From Dyadobacter sp. CY343 (GTDB lineage: Bacteria > Bacteroidota > Bacteroidia > Cytophagales > Spirosomataceae), in contig NZ_JAJUXK010000001.1 of NCBI RefSeq assembly GCF_021390335.1, forward strand, positions 868,001-932,000: DNA of 64,000 nt. The letters are read 5' to 3'. A model generated the notes under the pieces. It was not told the DNA's origin. It saw only the letters and a list, made by a program, of their open reading frames with translations, and did no database searches. How positions within the stretch are numbered: the first letter of the stretch is position 1; each line of letters begins with the position of its first letter. The position numbers were made by a program, and so were the translations under genes. Positions 52,745 through 62,088 of this stretch are shown in pieces.

Positions 52745-54583
52745 ATGGAATCAGTGATTCAGGAAAAAGGGAATCTTAGCATCCACACCGAGAATATCTT
52801 TCCGATTATCAAAAAATTCCTTTATTCGGACCACGAAATCTTTTTAAGAGAATTAGTTTCAAATGCAGTTGACGCATCTCAGAAAATCAAGAAACTGGCA
52901 TCTTACGGCGAGTTTAATGGTGAACTGGGCGAACTGAAAGTGGTGGTGAAGCTGGATAAGGAAGCAAAAACGATCACGATCAGCGACAACGGTATCGGTA
53001 TGACGGCCGATGAGATCAAGAAATACATCAACCAGATCGCGTTTTCCGGTGCGACTGAATTTGTTGAAAAGTATAAAGACAAAGGCGAGGACGGAAAAGG
53101 TGACAAAGGTATTATCGGTCACTTTGGTCTTGGTTTTTACTCGGCGTATATGGTTGCGGAAAATGTAGAGATCATCACGAAATCTTATAGGGAAGGTTCT
53201 GAGGCAGTACGCTGGCAGTGTGACGGTTCAACGGAATTTGAACTTTCTCCGGCTGAAAAAGAAAGCCGCGGATCAGATATTATCCTGCATGTGGCCGCAG
53301 ATTCAGAAGAATTCCTGGACGAGCACAGGTTGCGCGGAATACTTGAAAAATATGGCAAGTTCCTGCCGATCGCAATTGAATTTGAAGAGAAAACGATCAA
53401 CAATCCGAACCCTGTCTGGACTAAAAATCCTGCGGACCTGACAGACGAAGATTACCTTGCATTCTATAAAGAACTTTATCCTTACAGCGAAGATCCGCTT
53501 TTCTGGATCCATTTGAATGTAGATTATCCGTTCAATCTGACGGGTGTATTGTATTTCCCTAAACTGAAAAACGATTTTCAGGGACAGCGCGAAAAGATCC
53601 AGCTTTACAGCCGCCAGGTATTTATTACCGACGAAGTGAAGGATATTGTTCCCGATTTTCTTCAATTGATGCACGGTGTGATTGACTCGCCGGACATTCC
53701 TTTAAACGTTTCGAGAAGCTATTTGCAGGCGGACGGAAATGTGAAGAAGATCAATGGATACATTACGCGCAAAGTGGCTGATAAGCTTTCGGAAATATTT
53801 AAAAACGACCGCGAAGGTTTCGAGAAGAAGTTTGATGACATTGGTTTGTTCGTAAAATACGGGATCATCAGCGACGATAAGTTTTACGAGAAGGCGAAAG
53901 ATTTCTGTTTGCTGAAAAATACAGATGGTAAATTCTTCACTTTTGAAGAATACCGGACACACGTCGGCGAAAATCAGACAGACAAAAACGATACCCAGAT
54001 CTGGCTCTATACCACTGATGAGAAAAAGCAGGATGCATTCATTCAATCTGCCAAAAAGCGCAGCTACGATGTATTGGAGCTGTCCAGCATGATCGACTCG
54101 CATTTTATCAATGCATTAGAACAAAAGCTTGAAAAGATCAATGTGAAGCGCGTAGATGCGGACACGCTCGACAAGCTGGTTGAAAAGGATGTGCAGCTTG
54201 AAAGCATTCTGTCAGCTGACGATCAGGAAAAAGCGAAGAAGATTTTTGAAGAAGTGGCAGGCAGCAAAAGTGCAAATGTACTGGTTGAGCCAATGCCGGT
54301 TGATGAATTGCCGGTGGTTATCACTTTCCCTGAATTTATGCGTCGGATGACGGATATGCAGGCATCTTCGGGTCAGCGCTCGATGTTTGGTGATATGCCT
54401 TTGATGTACACTGTTTCGCTCAATTCAAATCACCCGGTAATCGGTCGCATTTTGTCGACGGAGGATGAAACGGCTCAAAAATCACTTGCGAAACAGGTTT
54501 ATGATCTGGCATTATTGTCTCAGGGACTATTGTCTGGAAGCGACCTGACGCAGTTTATTCAGCGTACGGTTACCACTTTGTAA
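52745..54583 (+). CDS. htpG: Chaperone protein HtpG (bacterial Hsp90)
   Basis: The 612-residue ATP-dependent chaperone starts at MESVIQEKGNLSIHTENIFP. The GHKL ATPase domain holds EIFLRELVSNAVDA, TISDNGIGMT and IGHFGLGFYSAYMV. The middle domain has the catalytic arginine region (LNVSRSYLQ) and the C-terminal dimerisation domain ends normally. The length is typical of HtpG. An in-frame ATG 27 codons upstream (52664) is not supported. It is followed by a terminator and seems monocistronic. Confidence 0.96.
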   Translation: MESVIQEKGNLSIHTENIFPIIKKFLYSDHEIFLRELVSNAVDASQKIKKLASYGEFNGELGELKVVVKLDKEAKTITISDNGIGMTADEIKKYINQIAFSGATEFVEKYKDKGEDGKGDKGIIGHFGLGFYSAYMVAENVEIITKSYREGSEAVRWQCDGSTEFELSPAEKESRGSDIILHVAADSEEFLDEHRLRGILEKYGKFLPIAIEFEEKTINNPNPVWTKNPADLTDEDYLAFYKELYPYSEDPLFWIHLNVDYPFNLTGVLYFPKLKNDFQGQREKIQLYSRQVFITDEVKDIVPDFLQLMHGVIDSPDIPLNVSRSYLQADGNVKKINGYITRKVADKLSEIFKNDREGFEKKFDDIGLFVKYGIISDDKFYEKAKDFCLLKNTDGKFFTFEEYRTHVGENQTDKNDTQIWLYTTDEKKQDAFIQSAKKRSYDVLELSSMIDSHFINALEQKLEKINVKRVDADTLDKLVEKDVQLESILSADDQEKAKKIFEEVAGSKSANVLVEPMPVDELPVVITFPEFMRRMTDMQASSGQRSMFGDMPLMYTVSLNSNHPVIGRILSTEDETAQKSLAKQVYDLALLSQGLLSGSDLTQFIQRTVTTL

Positions 54584-54609
54584 TCGTTTTAATAGAGAGC
54601 CAAAATGCA

Positions 54610-54641
54610 GAAAACCCGCCTTCGAGCGGGTTTTCTGTTTT
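54610..54641 (+). terminator. Intrinsic terminator of htpG
   Basis: GAAAACCCGC-CTTCGA-GCGGGTTTTC with a T-rich tail. Confidence 0.88.
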
Positions 54642-54651
54642 ATTAAGAATA

Positions 54652-55173
54652 CTAATAAACCTTTCCTGAGGCTAGCTTATCTTTAAACAGTTCCAGTTCA
54701 TCCCACTTTTGGTCTCTGGCCAGTTCGGCTTGTTTTGGCCAGGAAGACGGATCCTGGATTTGAAATCTTGGGCCAGCTTTTTTTAAAATTCCTACCATTC
54801 TGATCACGGAAGTTTCGGACAGCTGCTCGTAGGTGTGAATTCCTTCCTTATTAAAAAGCTCCTCGATTTTCGGGCCTATTCCGTCAATGCGTTTCAGATC
54901 GTCGGGCGCGTGATCGGGGCTGGTGACAGGATAAACCGTTTTGGAAGCATTCGTTGCGATTGGTTGGTGGTTATTGTTTTCCATTGAAGTTCGAAATTCG
55001 GTCAATTCATATTTTTTTTCTTCCAGCAATATACGCATTCTGCTAATCCGCCTTTTCACGATCGTTTTTGCCAACCACCACCCAAGTATCGCGGAGAGAA
55101 ACAGCAGTAAAGCTATTTCTCCGACAGCAATTGCCAGGCTCTGAGATTCTATCGGAAAAGACAGCTGGTTCAT
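54652..55173 (-). CDS. Membrane-anchored protein with a helix-hairpin-helix (H3TH) domain
   Basis: The 173-residue protein has one membrane helix near the N-terminus (about 14-36; EIALLLFLSAILGWWLA), a basic stretch, and a C-terminal helix-hairpin-helix region (LKRIDGIGPKIEELFNKEGI, TYEQLSE, ILKKAGPRFQIQDPSSWPKQ). The C-terminal region resembles the flap-endonuclease-like 5' nuclease helical domain (COG3743) seen fused to ribosomal and membrane proteins. It may bind nucleic acid at the membrane. It overlaps the upstream gene by 4 bases. Confidence 0.78.
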   Translation of the reverse strand: MNQLSFPIESQSLAIAVGEIALLLFLSAILGWWLAKTIVKRRISRMRILLEEKKYELTEFRTSMENNNHQPIATNASKTVYPVTSPDHAPDDLKRIDGIGPKIEELFNKEGIHTYEQLSETSVIRMVGILKKAGPRFQIQDPSSWPKQAELARDQKWDELELFKDKLASGKVY

Positions 55174-55514
55174 TGTCTCGATTTTGAAAAAGCCAGTTCA
55201 CGACTGATCTGATTAAGCTTATATTTCAATTCCCGCGTTTTCCTCGTTTCATAACTGCGTGCTGTGAAAAAGCCTAAAACGAACGTGACGAGCAGCAGAA
55301 CGAAATACTGGATCAGCAAATTAATGTTTATCTGAAATTCGCTGACGCTTATCTTCGGGCCTGTCAGATAATTGTACGAATATAATCTTTCAGAAAAAAT
55401 GCCGGTAGCAGGCAGCTGATCACAAAGCTGCTTGATCTGGCATATGTGCCAGTATATAGCGCCCAAAATCCAGACAGCCAGACAAGTCCACCAAAGCGGT
55501 TTGCTTTTCAACAT
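55170..55514 (-). CDS. Small two-helix membrane protein
   Basis: A 114-residue product with an N-terminal membrane helix (about 7-24) and a second one (about 65-87; IQYFVLLLVTFVLGFFTA), flanked by a periplasmic loop of about 40 residues and a basic coiled tail (RKTRELKYKLNQISRELAFS). It is translationally coupled to the helix-hairpin-helix protein (4-base overlap), suggesting a membrane complex. No family was recognised. Confidence 0.7.
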   Translation of the reverse strand: MLKSKPLWWTCLAVWILGAIYWHICQIKQLCDQLPATGIFSERLYSYNYLTGPKISVSEFQININLLIQYFVLLLVTFVLGFFTARSYETRKTRELKYKLNQISRELAFSKSRQ

Positions 55515-55597
55515 ATATGCATGGGTTAGCTATATGAATTGGAAATATTCTAAAAGTAGCTTTCGGGAGGGGAATTTGCAAAATAGGCGAACATGAA

Positions 55598-55630
55598 AAA
55601 GGGTCTGAGTGTTGACCCAGACCCTTTCTT
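55598..55630 (-). terminator. Intrinsic terminator behind rho
   Basis: AAAGGGTCTG...CAGACCCTTT stem; on the minus strand it is followed by a T run. It starts 3 bases after the rho stop codon. Confidence 0.8.
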
Positions 55631-55632
55631 AT

Positions 55633-57468
55633 TTATCGGTTCATCGAGATCAGGAACTCTTCGTTGTTCCGTGTCCCTTTCATATGTTCGAGCAGGAAAT
55701 CCATTGATTCCATCGCATTCATATCGGCCATGTGCTTTCTTAGTATCCACACTTTTTTCAGTGTTTCTTTGTCGATCAGCAGATCTTCGCGGCGTGTACC
55801 GGAAGCGACAACATCAATAGCCGGGAACACGCGCTTGTTGGAAAGCTTGCGATCCAGTTGCAATTCCATGTTACCGGTTCCTTTGAACTCTTCAAATATA
55901 ACTTCGTCCATTTTAGAACCCGTATCGATCAATGCAGTAGCGATAATGGTCAGTGAACCGCCGTTTTCGATATTTCTGGCAGCACCAAAGAAACGTTTTG
56001 GTTTGTGCAATGCATTCGCATCCACACCACCTGAAAGGATCTTACCGGATGAAGGTACCACTGTATTGTAAGCACGCGCCAAACGTGTAATTGAATCGAG
56101 CAAAATCACAACATCGTGACCACATTCAACCATTCTTTTGGCTTTCTCCAAAATAATGCTGGCGACTTTCACGTGACGGTCAGCCTGCTCATCAAATGTA
56201 GAAGCAATTACTTCCGCACGTACACTACGCTGCATATCGGTAACTTCCTCAGGACGTTCGTCGATCAGCAGGATCAGCAAAAATACCTCAGGGTGGTTAC
56301 GTGTGATCGCATTTGCGATTTCTTTCAACAAAACCGTCTTACCGGTTTTAGGTTGCGCTACGATCATACCACGTTGTCCTTTTCCAATCGGAGCGAAAAG
56401 ATCAAGAATACGGGTTGAATACTGGTCTGGTCGGGAGCTCAGTCTCAGGCATTCGTCTGGGAATAGGGGAGTTAGGTATTCAAAAGGAATACGATCCCTG
56501 ATTTCTTCCGTCGTTTTGCCATTTACAGTTTCAACCCGCAGCAATGCAAAATATTTCTCGCCTTCTTTCGGAGGACGAATCTGACCTTTCACGGTATCAC
56601 CCGTTTTAAGACCAAAAAGCTTGATTTGTGAAGGAGAAACGTAGATATCGTCAGGACTGGCGAGGTAATTGTAATCAGCAGAGCGTAAAAAGCCGTAGCC
56701 TCCATCCTGCATAATTTCCAATACACCTTCATTAGTGATCAGCCCGTCGAATTCTCTTACGTAATTATTATAGTTCCGTTTGATTTTTGTAGACGGATCT
56801 TCACGTTGCGGTTGTGGCGCAGATTGTGGCTGGCGCTCGGCATTTTCATTATTCTGGCGTGCCGGTTTTTCTTCTCTTGGAGGTGAAACTACATCCTGAA
56901 TATCGGTAACAGTTGTTTCTTCCGTATTTTCAGGAGCCGGAGCTGGCTCGTTTTGAGCCTGTGCAACCACTTCTTCCCGACCAAGATCATTCAGTGTATC
57001 ATTATCTGAATCGTCTTCGTCGTTTATATCTGTATTACTGGTTTTTGGTCTTTCATCGAATAACCGCGGGCTTTCACTTTTCTCCGGGGTATTGAACAGG
57101 GGAGTTTGCGAGCTGCGCGCGGAGTTATCTTTTTTACCCTTTCCTGAACGTCCATTGCCCGCTTTCACGGCAACCGGAACAGGTTCAGCTGGTCTGCGCG
57201 CCCTTCTTTTCTTTGGTTCGTCGCCATCTTCCGAGGAAGTTTCGTCCGAACCCGAATCCGTCGAAGTGGCTTCAACAGAAGTGACCCTTTCCTGGGCAGC
57301 CTCTGAAAATGCAGGTTCTGCAACTTGCGCAGGCCTTTCCTGTGTATTCAGGATCCGGTTAATTAGTTCTTTTTTAGAGAGTTTAGTATGGTCAGGTACG
57401 CCCAGGCTACCTGCTATTTCTTTAAGCTCGGAGAGGAGCTTAATGTTTAATTCATCAATTGTAGGCAT
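55633..57468 (-). CDS. rho: Transcription termination factor Rho
   Basis: The 611-residue protein is about 190 residues longer than E. coli Rho. Residues 1-40 are the Rho_N SAP-like domain ([20 protein letters not shown]). Residues about 45-235 are an Asp/Glu/Pro-rich and Arg/Lys-rich disordered insert, as in Bacteroides Rho. The cold-shock RNA-binding domain follows (about 245-315; [20 protein letters not shown]), then the ATPase (AQPKTGKT at 371-378; [26 protein letters not shown]; secondary RNA site in the Q/R-loops). In Bacteroides such an insert promotes phase separation. The gene is monocistronic. Confidence 0.95.
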   Translation of the reverse strand: MPTIDELNIKLLSELKEIAGSLGVPDHTKLSKKELINRILNTQERPAQVAEPAFSEAAQERVTSVEATSTDSGSDETSSEDGDEPKKRRARRPAEPVPVAVKAGNGRSGKGKKDNSARSSQTPLFNTPEKSESPRLFDERPKTSNTDINDEDDSDNDTLNDLGREEVVAQAQNEPAPAPENTEETTVTDIQDVVSPPREEKPARQNNENAERQPQSAPQPQREDPSTKIKRNYNNYVREFDGLITNEGVLEIMQDGGYGFLRSADYNYLASPDDIYVSPSQIKLFGLKTGDTVKGQIRPPKEGEKYFALLRVETVNGKTTEEIRDRIPFEYLTPLFPDECLRLSSRPDQYSTRILDLFAPIGKGQRGMIVAQPKTGKTVLLKEIANAITRNHPEVFLLILLIDERPEEVTDMQRSVRAEVIASTFDEQADRHVKVASIILEKAKRMVECGHDVVILLDSITRLARAYNTVVPSSGKILSGGVDANALHKPKRFFGAARNIENGGSLTIIATALIDTGSKMDEVIFEEFKGTGNMELQLDRKLSNKRVFPAIDVVASGTRREDLLIDKETLKKVWILRKHMADMNAMESMDFLLEHMKGTRNNEEFLISMNR

Positions 57469-57478
57469 AAAAAAGGAA

Positions 57479-57495
57479 GTAAAGTGACACTTTAC
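57479..57495 (-). promoter_or_regulatory. Perfect inverted repeat just upstream of the rho start codon
   Basis: GTAAAGTG-A-CACTTTAC lies 10 bases upstream of the start codon. It could form a weak hairpin over the translation start region or be a binding site. Its role is unknown; rho genes are often autoregulated. Confidence 0.4.
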
Positions 57496-57962
57496 CGGTG
57501 GGATAATAAGTTGTGAATGTGTTTGGATTAAATTCGGGGATAGGCCGAAGTCATGTGATGGTCATTGATATTCGAATAAATATATATTGTAGAAGCCCTG
57601 GAAAGTGACTTTACTAATTGAAAGCTTTGATGGATCAATCGTGAAAATTTGCAACTTGATAATACAGAAGTATTGACAATAATAAATCGGCAAGATTTGT
57701 AAACCTAGGTAACGCAGGGAATGGTGGTTACCGATAGATGGATTCTGGATTTAAAAGTCGATACTGACTTAGATGGACGAAGGTGCAAAATTTTTGGTAT
57801 CAATGCAAATAATTAGCAATAAAAACATTTTAAATTTGGTATTGATCAGATAATCAGCTATTTAGATATAAATATATACAAAGAAATTCGCCCAATTTGC
57901 ATGCCTATTTCATTTTAGGATATTTGCAGCTAGTTATTAACGACCCTCATTTAAGTTTTAAT
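57496..57962. other. Intergenic region between rho and coaX
   Basis: About 470 AT-rich bases separate the divergent genes. It should hold the rho leader and both promoters. A plus-strand TAAATTTG (57831-57838) fits the -7 consensus but lacks a properly spaced TTG. No conserved small gene or RNA structure was recognised. Confidence 0.4.
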
Positions 57963-58685
57963 ATGAATATTGTCATCGACTCCGGGAACACTTATTCTAA
58001 GGCTGGCTGGTTTGAAAATGAAAAACTGTTACGCTATACGACAGGTTTGAGTTTCGATGAACTGATCCGGACGATCCGCGAAGAGCAGCCTGAGCATATT
58101 CTGTTTTCATCTGTAAGTTACACGGAAGCAGAATTTACAGAAGCGCTTCAAATGCCTGTTCGCGTGCACAGCCTGTCGCCACAAACCCCTCTTCCCATTT
58201 CAAAACACTACGATACGCCTGAAACGCTTGGAGCAGACAGGATCGCAGCGTGTGCAGGGGCCAATTTTTTGTTTCCTGATGAAGATATTCTGGTGATAGA
58301 TATGGGTACTTGCATTACCTATGACCTGATCGATAGCAGTGCTGCGTTTCAGGGCGGATTAATTTCTCCCGGTGTAAGAATGCGATTCAAAGCAATGCAT
58401 TCGTTCACTAAAAGACTTCCTATGATCGATCCCGAAACAGGCCCGGAGTTAATTGGTAAAAGTACCAAAACTGCAATGCTTAGCGGAGTCATGAACGGCA
58501 CTCTTGCAGAAATTGAAGGAATTATTCAACGGTACCGACACAAATTCCCCGAATTGCGCGTAGTAATATGTGGTGGGGATATTACTTTTTTTGAAAGTAG
58601 CTTGAAACCACCCATCTTTGCGGTGCCGGAATTGGTTTTAATAGGCTTGAACAGAATTTTAACATATAATGTCTCATTACAGTAA
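57963..58685 (+). CDS. coaX: Type III pantothenate kinase
   Basis: The 240-residue enzyme makes the first step of coenzyme A synthesis. The family motifs are DSGNTYSKAGWF (nucleotide binding), ETLGADRIAACAGA, DMGTCITYDLI and GGLISPGVRMRFKAMHSFT. ATG 57963 starts at the conserved MNIVIDSGNT, so the longer upstream frame is rejected. It overlaps the next gene by 17 bases, an order often seen in Bacteroidota (coaX, outer membrane protein, lptC). Confidence 0.93.
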   Translation: MNIVIDSGNTYSKAGWFENEKLLRYTTGLSFDELIRTIREEQPEHILFSSVSYTEAEFTEALQMPVRVHSLSPQTPLPISKHYDTPETLGADRIAACAGANFLFPDEDILVIDMGTCITYDLIDSSAAFQGGLISPGVRMRFKAMHSFTKRLPMIDPETGPELIGKSTKTAMLSGVMNGTLAEIEGIIQRYRHKFPELRVVICGGDITFFESSLKPPIFAVPELVLIGLNRILTYNVSLQ

Positions 58686-59961
58686 AGTTTTATTACTTAC
58701 ACTTACAATTACACTGGGATGGAGTTGTGACGGCCTTTTGGCGCAACGTCTTGGTAATTCGCCTTATTCCTCGCTCGGTATGGGTGAATTTTACGGCGAA
58801 GCATACTCCGATAATTCAGGAATGGGACAGTCGGGAGTCAGTACTGCGAGCGGGTTTCAGATCAACAACCTTAACCCAGCGCTTTGGGTACGAAACCGAT
58901 TTACTACACTGGATATCGGTCTGATCGGACAATATAAAAACATCACTTCTGGTCAACAATCTCAGCGGAATGCCGGCGGAAACCTGGGGTATGTTTCTCT
59001 CTCTTTTCCGGTAAGTTCAAGGTGGGTGATCGGGGCGAATCTGAAACCGTACAGCTTTATCGATTATGAAAATCAATCGTCGCGCCCGGTTATTGGAACA
59101 GCTGCAAATGCAAGATATATCACGTCGGGAAAGGGGGGAATCAACAAGGCGTCTATCACAAATTCTGTGCAGGTTCACAAATATCTGAGCCTTGGGCTTG
59201 AAACAAGCTATTTCTTTGGTAACGTGCGCAGGGCTTCGGAAGTTACCGTGGAGAATGTGCCGGGTACCACTATTGTTAGTGAAGAAATGGTTAGTCTGAA
59301 TCAAAGAACCACTTATTCTGATATCGCTTTCCGTGCAGGTGCGGCAGGTCGCATTCCGCTTAGAAAGGATAATAAATTGAACCTGAATCTGGGCGGTGCT
59401 TACAGTTTCAGTACCAGGCTGAATGCTGCCAGTACCACTTCATTTGACCTGACGCAGAGCTCATTTCCTATCACGACGGATACCCTTGAAAATAATCTTA
59501 ACGGCGGGCTGACAATTCCTGAACAGTTCCAGGTAGGCGCCAGTCTTGAGTGGCCTTTCAAACTGATCTTATCGGCTGATTACAGCCGCCAGAATTGGTC
59601 GGGTTACCGCAATTTTAGCAACTCGTCTGAAGGTCTGACAGATGTGAACCGGATTCACTTAGGCGCCGAGTATTTGCCCAAGTTTACTTCACTCAAATAC
59701 TTTGACCTTGTCAGATATCGCGTTGGTTTCAGCTACGGAAATACACCTTACGTAGTAGGTGGGACTAATGTAAATGATGCTAATATCAGTCTCGGATTTA
59801 CGTTCCCGATGGGACGGGGTTATCAGAACTTCCTTTCTGTTGCGTTAATTGCAGGGCAGCGGGGAAGCTCAGGATCTGGGCAGATCAAAGAACAATATGG
59901 TCGCGTGGTGCTCGGGATAACTTTACTAGAAAGATGGTTTATTAAACAAAAACTAGACTAG
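58669..59961 (+). CDS. Outer membrane beta-barrel protein (FadL/OmpP1-like)
   Basis: A 430-residue protein with a signal peptide (KVLLLTLTITLGWSCDGLLA) and barrel strands throughout. The N-terminus of the mature part (RLGNSPYSSLGMGEFYGEAY, then NNLNPALW) resembles FadL-like transporters of Bacteroidota that start with a small plug hatch. The C-terminus ends in strands (VVLGITLLERWFIKQ). Position between coaX and lptC suggests co-expression with envelope assembly genes, but no substrate is evident. Confidence 0.78.
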   Translation: MSHYSKVLLLTLTITLGWSCDGLLAQRLGNSPYSSLGMGEFYGEAYSDNSGMGQSGVSTASGFQINNLNPALWVRNRFTTLDIGLIGQYKNITSGQQSQRNAGGNLGYVSLSFPVSSRWVIGANLKPYSFIDYENQSSRPVIGTAANARYITSGKGGINKASITNSVQVHKYLSLGLETSYFFGNVRRASEVTVENVPGTTIVSEEMVSLNQRTTYSDIAFRAGAAGRIPLRKDNKLNLNLGGAYSFSTRLNAASTTSFDLTQSSFPITTDTLENNLNGGLTIPEQFQVGASLEWPFKLILSADYSRQNWSGYRNFSNSSEGLTDVNRIHLGAEYLPKFTSLKYFDLVRYRVGFSYGNTPYVVGGTNVNDANISLGFTFPMGRGYQNFLSVALIAGQRGSSGSGQIKEQYGRVVLGITLLERWFIKQKLD

Positions 59962-59971
59962 TTCCTTACGA

Positions 59972-60556
59972 ATGAGGGTTTTAATACTAGCACTGTATAT
60001 TTTAAAAGGAGATAAAATTTTATCTCCTTTTTGTATTGTAGCCCTGCTGGCGATCCTTTTATCATCTTGCGAGGATAAGAAAAATAAGGTAGGCGCCTTG
60101 TACACAGGCCCGGTAGAGGTAGTTAACGATGTGCAGGTTAAATACAGCGAGCAGGGGAAAATGAAGGTATTGATGAAAACGCCAAGATCGCTGCGATTTC
60201 AAAACGAAACACAGATTTTTCCCGACACCGTAAACATCAGTTTCTTCGATTCGCTGAGTACAATCGTAACAAGGTTAAGGTCCGACTCAGGAAGGTACGA
60301 CAAGAGTTCGGACATTTATATTGTGAAAGGAAATGTCAAGGTGGTAATGTCCGAATCCAATCAGATCATGTACACTTCTGAGCTTAATTGGAGCCCACGG
60401 ACCAGGAAGATTTTTACTGATAAACCTGTTGCTATCCGCAAAGTAGGCAGCCCGGAAGTTACTAACGGAGTCGGACTGGATGCCGAGCAAGATTTTACAA
60501 GTATCAAGTTCAGAAAAGGTACGGGCGTTTACAAATTGAACCCGTCTTCACAATAG
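59972..60556 (+). CDS. lptC: LPS export protein LptC
   Basis: The 194-residue protein has a lipoprotein-like signal (VALLAILLSSC, Cys33) and a twisted beta-jellyroll domain typical of LptC (VEVVNDVQVKYSEQGKMKVL, YIVKGNVKVVMSESNQIMYT, SELNWSPRTRKIFTDKPV). It forms the periplasmic bridge between LptBFG and LptA in lipopolysaccharide transport. It is the last gene of the coaX operon and converges on the cytochrome gene, overlapping its end by 9 bases. Confidence 0.9.
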   Translation: MRVLILALYILKGDKILSPFCIVALLAILLSSCEDKKNKVGALYTGPVEVVNDVQVKYSEQGKMKVLMKTPRSLRFQNETQIFPDTVNISFFDSLSTIVTRLRSDSGRYDKSSDIYIVKGNVKVVMSESNQIMYTSELNWSPRTRKIFTDKPVAIRKVGSPEVTNGVGLDAEQDFTSIKFRKGTGVYKLNPSSQ

Positions 60557-60967
60557 CGGAGCACAATTCTGCAAAGATTTCTGAATCGATTCAATGGAGG
60601 TGTAGGTACTGTCTTTTCCCCATTTTATCGTTACATAAGTCACAAGTTCAGCTAGCTCAATATCCGTAAGCTTTGGATTTCCGGGCATCGGTCGGCTGAA
60701 TTTCTTTCCTTTGACCATAATCGTATCATTCATTCCATTCCGGATAATACAGGGAAAGAGCTCTTTTTTGCCGAGCGAGGCAGCACCTCGTAAGGGCGGA
60801 TACAAATTGGAAAGACCTTCTCCACCAGGCTGGTGGCAATTCGCACAGTTGGTAGTATAAAGCTGAAAGCCTTCTGCAAAATATTGCTCCGTTTTAAGTT
60901 CGTCTTTAGTACTACATGAAGCAAGGGAAATATGAAGCGCCAGTAATGCAAGCTTGTTACTTTTCAT
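60548..60967 (-). CDS. Class I c-type cytochrome, lipoprotein
   Basis: A 139-residue protein with a lipoprotein signal (LHISLASC, Cys18) and one haem c site (CANCH, C41/C44/H45), followed by LYPPLRGAASL and the distal Met region (RPMPGNPKLTDIELAELVTY). It is a small electron carrier on the periplasmic side of a membrane. It follows the SCO gene with an 11-base overlap, which links it to cytochrome oxidase assembly or supply. Confidence 0.88.
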   Translation of the reverse strand: MKSNKLALLALHISLASCSTKDELKTEQYFAEGFQLYTTNCANCHQPGGEGLSNLYPPLRGAASLGKKELFPCIIRNGMNDTIMVKGKKFSRPMPGNPKLTDIELAELVTYVTIKWGKDSTYTSIESIQKSLQNCAPLL

Positions 60968-61604
60968 ACTCTTTCAGCAGCTTCGCAATATCTTTCATGA
61001 GCTTTTCTGTTCCTTCTTCGGTGGTTCCGTCGTACATACCCCTCACATGCTTTTCTTTGTCTACCAGAATAAATGCGCCGCTGTGTAAAAATCCTCCGGC
61101 AGCTGCACTATCTTCCTGAACAACAGCCATATATTTTTTCTGACCGATATCGTAGATCTTCTCTTTTTCTCCTGTCAGAAACTGCCACTGATTCCCTTCC
61201 ACACCCAGATCTTTCGCATATTTATCTAGTACCTGCGGTGTATCATGCTCAGGGTCAATAGAATGGGAGAGAATCATGAACTCCGGGTTTCCTTTATATT
61301 GATTGTAAATTTTAGTCATTTGCCGCTTCATAACCGGGCAAATAGTAGGGCAGGTGGTAAAGAAAAAATCAGTCACGTAAATTTTATTCTCGACTATTTT
61401 CTCGGTTACAGTTTCTCCGTTTTGATTCACAAAGGAGAAAGGCGGAATGGTGTGGTAAATGGTATCGACTACTTCTTTGCCATTCACAGTCTTGGTAACC
61501 CAGTCACGTTCGCCCATGATAGGCAACTTGTTGTCACTACAACTCATAAGCGCGAGGAGCGCGGATAATGTCAGGAACGGAGTAATGTATTTTCTGAAAT
61601 GCAT
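60957..61604 (-). CDS. SCO1/SenC family copper chaperone
   Basis: The 215-residue protein has a lipoprotein signal (SALLALMSC, Cys22) and a thioredoxin-like domain with the copper motif C85-x3-C89 (TTCPTICPVMK) and the third ligand H174 (GFLHSGAFILV). SCO proteins deliver copper to the CuA centre of cytochrome oxidase. It is the third gene of the recN group, followed by cytochrome c. Confidence 0.92.
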   Translation of the reverse strand: MHFRKYITPFLTLSALLALMSCSDNKLPIMGERDWVTKTVNGKEVVDTIYHTIPPFSFVNQNGETVTEKIVENKIYVTDFFFTTCPTICPVMKRQMTKIYNQYKGNPEFMILSHSIDPEHDTPQVLDKYAKDLGVEGNQWQFLTGEKEKIYDIGQKKYMAVVQEDSAAAGGFLHSGAFILVDKEKHVRGMYDGTTEEGTEKLMKDIAKLLKEYEK

Positions 61605-61607
61605 AAG

Positions 61608-62045
61608 TTATTCTAAGAATTTTTTCGCTTCCTGCAAAGACCTCAAAGTCAGTTGTTTAACTTGTAAGATCTCATCTTTTTCTGCTTCAAAATAAAGTAC
61701 TGCCTGCTCGGATTGCAGCTTTTTGGCAGAATCACCTTTGTATCCGTGCATCCAGTCCATCATCGACTTGTCGGACTCATTCAGTTTGTTATTTATATCT
61801 ATCGCCTTGATCCGTTGTTCGGCCAGGGAGTTGCTGCTCAAACCGATATTGTCAAGACTGTCGATCTCTTTTATTTTCGTCGATAGCATTGCTTTCAAAG
61901 TCATAATGCTATCCATTTTCGGCATGATCTCGTCGTGTATCGCCAGCACTTCCGTTTCCAGATCGGTAACCTTGTCTTCTCCCGCTTTTTTTTTACAACC
62001 TAAAAAGACTGTGGCCAAAATTGCTGTTAGTAAGATTTGTTTCAT
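61608..62045 (-). CDS. Small helical lipoprotein upstream of SCO
   Basis: A 145-residue product with a lipoprotein signal (AILATVFLGC, Cys17) and a fully alpha-helical mature part, likely a coiled coil (LETEVLAIHDEIMPKMDSIM, LEAKSSKIK-like heptads, EKDEILQVKQLTLRSLQEAK). Similar proteins, some named viral A-type inclusion protein, precede SCO/cytochrome genes in Bacteroidota. The function is unknown. It is 3 bases from the SCO gene. Confidence 0.78.
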   Translation of the reverse strand: MKQILLTAILATVFLGCKKKAGEDKVTDLETEVLAIHDEIMPKMDSIMTLKAMLSTKIKEIDSLDNIGLSSNSLAEQRIKAIDINNKLNESDKSMMDWMHGYKGDSAKKLQSEQAVLYFEAEKDEILQVKQLTLRSLQEAKKFLE

Positions 62046-62088
62046 GATTCGGGAGTTGTTGTTTACGTTTAGAAATAATATTTAAAGA

